Source: Candidatus Nomurabacteria bacterium
Lineage (GTDB): Bacteria > Patescibacteriota > Minisyncoccia > Phycocordibacterales > UBA9973
Length of the DNA: 11,960 nucleotides
NCBI GenBank assembly: GCA_943354525.1
Contig: CALRCI010000016.1
Location: forward strand, 1 to 11,960
Direction of reading: 5' to 3'
Of the stretch, positions 5,101 through 9,467 are shown piece by piece. Position numbers and translations under genes: made by a program. Numbering within the stretch: position 1 is the first letter of the stretch; each line of letters starts with the position of its first letter. The notes beneath the pieces were generated by a model, which saw nothing but the letters and a program-made list of their open reading frames with translations, did not search any database and was not told where the DNA came from.

Positions 5101-6912
5101 ATGAACAACAAATTATTCACTTCAATCCTGTCGCTTATCGCGATATTTACTTTCACGGCTAACGCACAAAGCGTGCACTGGTATCACGTTCCCACCGGTG
5201 GACAATTGGTATCTTACGACACTGCTCAACTTATTATTCCACCCTATGATTCAGCAATCCTGAAACTGGGCTGGGGAATCAGCGCCGGCAGCCAGCCGTT
5301 TATGCCCGTTGCCAATCAGCATTCGTTTATGAATGCCACTGCTGTGCCGGATACCATACTGGTGACGGATGTTGTTTCGTACCTGATACAAGGTACGTAC
5401 TACGACCGATACAAGGCATGGTTCATCGACACGCTTGGCGCCACTGTTGCAATAGATTCTACATTTCCGCTTGCGGTGAATGTCGATACTATTCATGTGA
5501 TACCAAGTATTGCCACACAAACACCCGTGAGTGCGAATGGCGGAGGAATTATTCCGTATACTGCCAATCCCGGCAATACGACGGCGACCATCAGTGTGTA
5601 TGTTGTTCCGAATTCCACTACATTTACTTGGGCAACCAGTTATTTCTGGACTTCGTGGCCTATCAACACTCCGGTAACCTCCAGCTACGTGCTTACGAAT
5701 TGCGTACTCAACAATCACCCAGTCGCATACCGATTCATCATCACCAACGATGCCGGCTCGGATACATCCGTAGCAGATTATGTTATCGCGCAGCAAGTGA
5801 ACAATCCGCAAATCACGAACAACATAGACAATATCGTGATTGGCAGCGATTCGGTTCGCATATGGCGTACAATTCTGCCCAATGGTATGACAACCACCTA
5901 CAAGGAAGCGCTCTACAACAATGCAGGAGTATTCCTCTCGTATTCGACACCCATCTCGCTTTCTGGTTTTAATCCAGTACAAGTATCGGCGGCGTTCCAT
6001 TCATTGAACAGTGCTACGAATTATTCACTGAAAGGATTCATTACTGCCGGTGCGTTTCAGGATTCAACGACTGCACATCTGTTTACGACATGGTCGGCGC
6101 CGGTAGCGCTAGCTACGATGATTGATACGACGTATACGGTTACGGACATAGATGAGTTTTTCGGTCTGATGATTACCAGCCAGGTGAGTGGATACTATCA
6201 ATTGGAAATTGCGAACGTTGGTGATCCGACATTCGCACAACCGATACAAGTAACCATGCTGACTGCATTTCAGGCAGGTATTACGTATCCATCAGTAACC
6301 GTTGGACAGTTGGCGAACAGCCAATATTTCCAGAACGCAACTCATTATCTGGTACGTGTATTTTCATATAATGCCAATAATGAATGGGGATATTCTCCGG
6401 CAGTGAATTTCTTGTTCAGTCCTCCAAACGCGGTCATCAACTCATTCTCTGTATCACCATCAACGATACCGCATGGAACGAACTCGATGCTGCACTGGAA
6501 TGTGACAAATGCCACGAACATCACTATCTCAGGCATCGGCACGGTGACGTCGCTCGATAGCGTATCGACCGGAATTTTGAATCAGACGACTACATTCACA
6601 CTGAGTGCCATCGGCTGGAGCGGAATGACGACGACGCAGTCAGTGACCGTGACCGTAACCAATGCATCTGATGTACGTACGCTCGATCACCAAAATGATT
6701 TCAGCGTATATCCCAATCTGATTGTGAATGATGCAGTTATTGTGTGTCAGAAATGGCAGAACAATCTCTACATGATGTACGATATCAGCGGACATCTGGT
6801 GCAGACGATTCCGGCGACCAGTGAAGAAACTATTTTTTCCAAAGGCTCACTGCCTGCGGGAGAATACTTCATGAGTTGTGCAGGCATAATACGGCGAATC
6901 GTTATACAATAA
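5101..6912 (+). CDS. Secreted multidomain surface protein with type IX (Por) C-terminal sorting domain
   Basis: A 603-residue protein. The signal peptide (MNNKLF, hydrophobic core, likely cut after TANA before Q23) is of the Bacteroidetes style. The body is beta-rich with many Thr/Asn/Val strands. An Ig-like domain at about 442-522 starts VINSFSVSPSTIPHGTNSML and resembles the Ig module in the split surface gene. The last 80 residues are a type A sorting domain: FSVYPN, a MYDISGHLVQTI strand, LPAGEYFMSC, and a final IIRRIVIQ. In Bacteroidetes this domain directs proteins through the type IX system across the outer membrane, after which it is cleaved. An A-rich, Shine-Dalgarno-free leader also fits Bacteroidetes. 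Patescibacteria are not known to have type IX secretion, so transfer from a Bacteroidetes donor is inferred; misassembly or a wrong host guess are alternatives. The ligand is unknown. Confidence 0.8.
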   Translation: MNNKLFTSILSLIAIFTFTANAQSVHWYHVPTGGQLVSYDTAQLIIPPYDSAILKLGWGISAGSQPFMPVANQHSFMNATAVPDTILVTDVVSYLIQGTYYDRYKAWFIDTLGATVAIDSTFPLAVNVDTIHVIPSIATQTPVSANGGGIIPYTANPGNTTATISVYVVPNSTTFTWATSYFWTSWPINTPVTSSYVLTNCVLNNHPVAYRFIITNDAGSDTSVADYVIAQQVNNPQITNNIDNIVIGSDSVRIWRTILPNGMTTTYKEALYNNAGVFLSYSTPISLSGFNPVQVSAAFHSLNSATNYSLKGFITAGAFQDSTTAHLFTTWSAPVALATMIDTTYTVTDIDEFFGLMITSQVSGYYQLEIANVGDPTFAQPIQVTMLTAFQAGITYPSVTVGQLANSQYFQNATHYLVRVFSYNANNEWGYSPAVNFLFSPPNAVINSFSVSPSTIPHGTNSMLHWNVTNATNITISGIGTVTSLDSVSTGILNQTTTFTLSAIGWSGMTTTQSVTVTVTNASDVRTLDHQNDFSVYPNLIVNDAVIVCQKWQNNLYMMYDISGHLVQTIPATSEETIFSKGSLPAGEYFMSCAGIIRRIVIQ

Positions 6913-6940
6913 TTTTTCTTTCCACTATCACAGGTTTACA

Positions 6941-6973
6941 ACAGGACTTTCAGCAATGAAGTCCTGTTTTTTA
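6941..6973 (+). terminator. Terminator of the sorting-domain protein gene
   Basis: ACAGGACTT (6941-6949) pairs with AAGTCCTGT (6959-6967) and is followed by a T-rich run (TTTTTTA). It lies 28 bases after the stop codon. Confidence 0.85.
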
Positions 6974-6977
6974 TTTG

Positions 6978-7016
6978 TGTGGATAACGCCAAGGCGTCGC
7001 CTTGGCGTTATCCACA
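6978..7016. promoter_or_regulatory. Perfect 39-bp palindrome with two DnaA boxes
   Basis: A 19-bp arm (6978-6996) is repeated inverted at 6998-7016 around a single T. Each outer end is the DnaA-box consensus TTATCCACA, one in each orientation, joined by GCCAAGGCG and its complement. A third identical box lies at 7481-7489. The pair could be an initiator-binding site of an origin, a DnaA-regulated operator or a DnaA titration site. It could also form a cruciform or RNA hairpin. Confidence 0.65.
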
Positions 7017-7034
7017 GGTTGCGGGGCAGGGTTC

Positions 7035-7062
7035 TTGACAAAACGAAGGATTCTGTTATACT
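7035..7062 (+). promoter_or_regulatory. Strong promoter without a downstream gene
   Basis: TTGACA (7035-7040), a 16-base spacer, then TATACT (7057-7062) with an upstream TGT extension. Only about 70 bases separate the predicted start from the terminator hairpin at 7116-7133. Confidence 0.65.
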
Positions 7063-7068
7063 CAAAAT

Positions 7069-7138
7069 GTGAGTAAAAACCTCTAATATCTATTAGAAGC
7101 AAATGCATAGCATAGAGCGCCCTTCGGGGCGTTTTGTG
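7069..7138 (+). ncRNA. Candidate short RNA ending in a TTCG-loop terminator
   Basis: Bounded by the promoter at 7035-7062 and by a GCGCCC-TTCG-GGGCGT hairpin followed by TTTG (7115-7136). Inside, TCTAATA (7082-7088) pairs with TATTAGA (7091-7097), which could form a small hairpin or be an operator. No recognised RNA family. An ATG at 7103 opens a frame of about 20 codons without a ribosome site. Confidence 0.3.
7115..7136 (+). terminator. TTCG-tetraloop terminator
   Basis: CGCCC (7118-7122) pairs with GGGCG (7127-7131) around TTCG, extended by a G-T and an A-T pair, and is followed by a short T run (TTTTG). Confidence 0.65.
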
Positions 7139-7327
7139 TTTGTATGCATCCATACTATACTTAGCTCGTAGTGTACTCTCGCTCGTGTATCGGGTGAGAG
7201 CGACTGCACTCACATATGCATTTGTGTTGGAGTTTAGCACTCGCTCTCACTCGCAACATGACGTGGGTCTAGAGAAACTGCCGCGACGAAAGTCGCGGCA
7301 GTTTCTGCGTTAGCCCCAAATCCGCAC
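7137..7327. other. Gene-free structured stretch with CTCGCTC repeats and a GAAA-loop hairpin
   Basis: GTGAGAGCGA (7194-7203) and TCGCTCTCAC (7241-7250) form a 10-bp inverted repeat, and a CTCTCGCTC copy lies at about 7175. A 15-bp perfect stem with a GAAA loop occupies 7273-7306 (AGAAACTGCCGCGAC and its complement) with no T run after it. A possible -10, TATACT, is at 7156-7161. This could be a structured RNA. I see no convincing protein gene. Confidence 0.4.
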
Positions 7328-7464
7328 AAAAAATATTTGTACAAGAATTTTGTTTTCAGAATCGCGGCACGTCTCGTTACCATATGTTCATTGAAAAAAT
7401 ATTTTATAAATTTATTCTGCCGCTCGGACTCACTTCAAACAAAATTCTTGTACAAATATTTTTT
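7328..7464. repeat. 28-bp perfect inverted repeat with an 81-bp loop
   Basis: Left arm 7328-7355 and right arm 7437-7464 are exact reverse complements, each containing the sequence TTGTACAAGAATTTT or its complement. The arms are AT-rich and the loop contains an AT-rich block (7391-7415). No coding content is credible here. It may be a cruciform, a remnant of a small inverted-repeat element, or part of a replication origin together with the nearby DnaA boxes. Confidence 0.85.
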
Positions 7465-7480
7465 TGCGCGAATAAAAAAG

Positions 7481-7489
7481 TTATCCACA
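7481..7489 (+). promoter_or_regulatory. DnaA box
   Basis: TTATCCACA is an exact match to the TTATNCACA consensus, within AT-rich sequence 17 bases to the right of the inverted repeat. Confidence 0.55.
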
Positions 7490-7638
7490 GTTTTTCGTGA
7501 AATTTTATTGCACATGCGTGCGAAGTGTACGATAATAATTACAGGAGCGCAGATTAATTATCACAAATTATTTTCGACAAAATTTTTTGTGAGGTCGTAA
7601 TCAGCGCAACAACTTATCAGTAAATTTTTCACACTACT

Positions 7639-7707
7639 ATGGCAGCAAAGAAAAAGGCTAAGAAGGCAGCTCCTAAGAAAAAGGCAGCTAAGAAAAAGAA
7701 GATCTAA
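7639..7707 (+). CDS. Lys/Ala-rich 22-residue peptide
   Basis: ATG at 7639 to TAA at 7705-7707. The product begins MAAKKKAKKAAPKKK and has only Ala, Lys, one Pro, one Ile and the Met; 12 of its 22 residues are Lys. It resembles the basic tail of histone H1 or of some bacterial histone-like proteins, so non-specific nucleic-acid binding is a reasonable inference. Its own terminator lies 23 bases downstream, suggesting that it is a real, separately expressed gene. No Shine-Dalgarno is seen, in line with other genes here. Whether it is translated is not proved. Confidence 0.6.
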   Translation: MAAKKKAKKAAPKKKAAKKKKI

Positions 7708-7730
7708 CTGTTCTTCCCACTTACAAAGAT

Positions 7731-7756
7731 CCACCCCGAGAGGGGTGGGCTTTTGT
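7731..7756 (+). terminator. Terminator of the Lys/Ala-rich peptide gene
   Basis: CCACCCC (7731-7737) pairs with GGGGTGG (7742-7748) around GAGA, followed by GCTTTTG. Confidence 0.8.
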
Positions 7757-7775
7757 TTATAGTCAGTCTCGATAC

Positions 7776-7802
7776 TATCCCATAGGTCTGACCTATGGGA
7801 TA
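7776..7802. promoter_or_regulatory. 12-bp palindrome abutting the DGR target promoter
   Basis: TATCCCATAGGT (7776-7787) and ACCTATGGGATA (7791-7802) are perfect complements around CTG and end one base before the -35 box. The position suggests an activator or repressor site. It lacks the T run of a terminator. Confidence 0.55.
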
Positions 7803-7803
7803 T

Positions 7804-7831
7804 TTGACAGATTAGATTAAAATGCTATAAT
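7804..7831 (+). promoter_or_regulatory. Consensus promoter of the DGR target gene
   Basis: TTGACA (7804-7809), 16 bases, TATAAT (7826-7831): both boxes are perfect. The predicted start near 7838 gives a leader of about 137 bases, in contrast to the leaderless genes elsewhere in the window. Confidence 0.8.
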
Positions 7832-7864
7832 GCAAGTAACATATTCTTTGATAGCTAACTTGCA

Positions 7865-7918
7865 GTGGTCGCAGCCAAAAGCCCCTTGATTTCAATCGGG
7901 ATTTCTGGCTACGACCAC
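7865..7918 (+). promoter_or_regulatory. Structured 5' leader stem of the target mRNA
   Basis: GTGGTCGCAGCCA (7865-7877) pairs with TGGCTACGACCAC (7906-7918), 12 of 13 positions, around a 28-base inner region containing a smaller TTGA/TCAA hairpin. It lies between the promoter and the start codon at 7975. A role in controlling translation or stability is inferred; no known riboswitch is recognised. Confidence 0.5.
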
Positions 7919-7974
7919 ACTTGGATGGTTATAGTTCTGCTCCGGATGAGGAGAAAATCAAAAACCATAATCAA

Positions 7975-8634
7975 ATGGAAAAACAATTTGCCATGGCCGA
8001 CCTGACCGGCGGCCAACTTAATGCCATCGTCAAAAAACTCCGCCAACAAGGCGGCACAGACGGTGTTGAAAAATTCTTACGCGGCGAACTCTCAGTTGCT
8101 GAGCCGACGCGGAAATGGCGTTACCACGCAGGAATCATTTATTTCACCCTCGTGTCTGACGGCACGACCGGCGCCGAATGGATTACCCGCTTGGAGAAAA
8201 AGGGATACCACCTTAGCTCCTATGCAAAAAACGTACTTCTCTCAGATGATTTCAAACCGACCAAAGACGTCGTGTATGAAATCGCTGTATTGACCGGAGG
8301 CATGTGGAATGACAATGACCGAATTACCAAAAACATTCGTGCCGAAGCAGACAAGAGAAATCTTGAAAAGCCGAACGCAGAAGCTGGTTGCCTGATTCGC
8401 GATACATTTACCGATGAAGAGATTGAAGCTATGGGATTGATGTGGATAGTTACCATGCATGAACCGATTAAAGATGCCGATGGCGGTCCGAGCTTGCTTG
8501 GCACGGACCGCAGCGGTGGTGGCGGCTGGCTCGACGCGTACTATGGCAGGCCTGACAGCGAGTGGGGCCGTGCTAATGGGTTTGCGTTTGCCGTTTCGCA
8601 AGTTAGTTCTTCGCCTTCAGTTACTCAGGAATAA
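7975..8634 (+). CDS. DGR target protein with C-terminal variable domain
   Basis: A 219-residue protein from the ATG at 7975. A TTG at 7921 and an ATG at 7993 (MADLTGGQL) are alternatives; a GAGGAG run at 7949 is too far away to decide. The N-terminal module, LTGGQLNAIVKKLR...GGTDGVEKFLRGEL, looks helical and is reminiscent of N-termini I associate with Patescibacterial proteins. A middle region follows (to about 150), then FTDEEIEAMGLMWIVTMHEPIKD leading into the VR-encoded part (about 167-209). VR residues include the varied positions 171-198 and the invariant RANGFAFAVSQ, which resembles the C-type-lectin-type scaffold of other DGR targets. No signal peptide or membrane segment is visible, so it is probably cytoplasmic unless exported by an unrecognised route. 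The varied pocket should bind a changing ligand; the ligand is unknown. The hairpin at 8619-8648 spans the stop codon. Confidence 0.88.
   Translation: MEKQFAMADLTGGQLNAIVKKLRQQGGTDGVEKFLRGELSVAEPTRKWRYHAGIIYFTLVSDGTTGAEWITRLEKKGYHLSSYAKNVLLSDDFKPTKDVVYEIAVLTGGMWNDNDRITKNIRAEADKRNLEKPNAEAGCLIRDTFTDEEIEAMGLMWIVTMHEPIKDADGGPSLLGTDRSGGGGWLDAYYGRPDSEWGRANGFAFAVSQVSSSPSVTQE
8474..8601 (+). repeat. Variable repeat (VR) of the DGR
   Basis: Aligned without gaps to 8940-9067 (offset 466). The differing positions are 8486, 8492, 8500, 8506, 8513, 8516, 8519, 8524, 8533, 8542, 8546, 8558, 8560, 8566 and 8567. Every one is A in TR; 14 are G and one (8542) is T in VR. The last 34 bases (8568-8601) are identical to TR and are the likely initiation-of-mutagenic-homology segment. 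Fourteen residues change, among them N to S, D, Y or G, D to G, and K to E. Confidence 0.97.
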
Positions 8635-8648
8635 ATTCCTTTGTAACT
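8619..8648 (+). repeat. Hairpin/cruciform downstream of VR
   Basis: AGTTAC (8619-8624) pairs with GTAACT (8643-8648), and AGGAAT (8627-8632) with ATTCCT (8635-8640), with a two-base internal loop between. It starts 18 bases after VR and contains the stop codon (8632-8634). In the Bordetella phage DGR a hairpin just after VR promotes retrohoming; the same role is inferred here. Confidence 0.65.
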
Positions 8649-8655
8649 TAGTTTT

Positions 8656-8700
8656 TAGCCCTTGTTCCGATTAATTTGGAACAAGGGCTAATTTTTTTTT
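8656..8700 (+). terminator. Strong terminator of the target gene
   Basis: A perfect 13-bp stem, TAGCCCTTGTTCC (8656-8668) with GGAACAAGGGCTA (8678-8690), followed by A and nine T. It separates the target transcript from the TR. Confidence 0.92.
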
Positions 8701-8939
8701 CATAAAAATGTATACTTAGTCTCGGTAGTAGGTGAATATGCCGGCAGTTACGGCTTCCGGCTGCTGAAACCAGTATCCATGCATCGAGAATGCCTGCGAC
8801 TCAAATTTCAGGCAGAGTGATACATGCAGAAACTTCAAAAATGAAGATACTTGGTGCGAGGGATTATGGCATTCTCATGCCGAATACACTACAGTTTTGA
8901 GAGTACTCAAAGAACAGTGGTACAGACGATTTCTCGTAC
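8701..8939 (+). other. Hairpin-rich region upstream of TR, candidate 5' part of the DGR RNA
   Basis: No protein gene is seen. Small hairpins are clustered: GCCGG/CCGGC (8740-8761), TGCCTG/CAGGCA (8791-8814), GGCAT/ATGCC (8868-8881) and TTTGAG/CTCAAA (8896-8911). A possible -10 box TATACT lies at 8711-8716, just after the terminator; its -35 is weak. In known DGRs the TR RNA carries flanking structured sequence needed by RT and Avd, so this may be that part. Function is inferred. Confidence 0.4.
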
Positions 8940-9067
8940 ATGCCGATGGCGATCCGAACTTGCTTAGCACGAACCGCAACGATGATGGCAGCTGGCTCAA
9001 CGCGTACAATGACAGGCCTGACAACAAGTGGAACCGTGCTAATGGGTTTGCGTTTGCCGTTTCGCAA
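8940..9067 (+). repeat. Template repeat (TR) of the DGR
   Basis: The invariant copy of VR. Between 8946 and 9033 it holds 27 adenines, 15 of which are changed in VR. Adenines sit mostly in AAC, AAT, GAT and GAC codons, which is typical of TRs and makes the altered codons land on Asn/Asp positions. It ends six bases before the stop codon of the oppositely oriented avd. Confidence 0.97.
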
Positions 9068-9073
9068 CTCTTT

Positions 9074-9436
9074 TCATTTCTCTCCTGTCTTCACAGGGGA
9101 GTTTTGCTTTGTGAGCTGGCCATTCCAACCGCCGAGCATCTTACCGATCTCTTCGAGTACTACCGATATCGTGACGTATTTCTTATCATCGAGCGACTTG
9201 GTCTCCCAGAGAATCATGAGCAATATCTTTGCCGTATCGAGCTTTCGGATGGCGAGGCGTACCCACGGCTGTTTCTCTGTCCGGTCGAGAAATGTTGCGA
9301 CGGCAACTGCCTCGATCAGTTCGACGAAGAGCGCGTCAATCTTCTGGCCGATCGTGTATCGATGGGTTTTGGGAAGCGTTTGATGATAGCTGTGCCAGAG
9401 GATATAGGCTGATTTTATCTTTTGCAGGACTGGCAA
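9074..9436 (-). CDS. avd: DGR accessory protein Avd (four-helix bundle)
   Basis: A 120-residue protein from the TTG at 9436. It carries the Avd pattern: PVLQK at the start, LPKTHRYTIG (21-30), QKIDALFVELIEAV (31-44), RKLDTAKILL (64-73), SLDDKKY (81-87) and EIGKMLGGW (96-104). Avd is a small basic helical-bundle protein that forms a ring and binds the DGR reverse transcriptase and TR RNA; it is needed for mutagenic retrohoming. Here it is transcribed opposite to TR and RT. No in-frame ATG lies upstream because a TAG is reached at 9463-9461. If the C10 run (G10 on the + strand, 9445-9454) were nine bases, an ATG at 9491 would join the frame and give ...RALLPVLQK, closer to usual Avd starts. The stop codon is TGA. 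Confidence 0.87.
   Translation of the reverse strand: MPVLQKIKSAYILWHSYHQTLPKTHRYTIGQKIDALFVELIEAVAVATFLDRTEKQPWVRLAIRKLDTAKILLMILWETKSLDDKKYVTISVVLEEIGKMLGGWNGQLTKQNSPVKTGEK
9080..9105 (+). terminator. Possible terminator of the TR RNA, inside the avd 3' end
   Basis: CTCTCCTGT (9080-9088) pairs with ACAGGGGAG (9093-9101) around CTTC, with one G-U pair, followed by TTTT. It lies 12 bases after TR on the + strand. If it works, the TR RNA is a discrete short transcript that ends before the RT gene. Confidence 0.45.
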
Positions 9437-9444
9437 AAGCGCTC

Positions 9445-9454
9445 GGGGGGGGGG
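9445..9454. repeat. G10 homopolymer between the divergent avd and RT starts
   Basis: Ten consecutive G on the + strand, eight bases upstream of avd's TTG and 13 bases upstream of the RT ATG. On the - strand it is C10 and lies between a possible upstream ATG at 9491 and the avd frame. TATTCT (9455-9460) follows directly, seven bases before the RT ATG, and may be a -10 box. Changes in its length could shift the avd frame or promoter spacing. Confidence 0.85.
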
Positions 9455-9467
9455 TATTCTCTAATGT

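Noticed and set aside
6971..7240. Open frame of 89 codons on the - strand
   Set aside because: It crosses a terminator tail, the DnaA-box palindrome, a promoter and another terminator, and the product resembles no protein.
7137..7327. CRISPR array from repeated CTCGCTC motifs
   Set aside because: The repeats are short, partly inverted and irregularly spaced. No cas genes are present.
7337..7600. Open frame of 87 codons on the + strand
   Set aside because: It starts in one arm of the 28-bp inverted repeat and reads through the other. Composition is AT-driven with no recognisable domain.
7865..7918. tRNA or known riboswitch in the target leader
   Set aside because: There is one long stem but no cloverleaf, no T-loop GTTCGA-like element and no recognised riboswitch core.
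8897..9412. Open frame of 171 codons on the + strand covering TR
   Set aside because: It translates the TR and then the antisense of avd. TR is a non-coding template and avd on the - strand has a clear family match.
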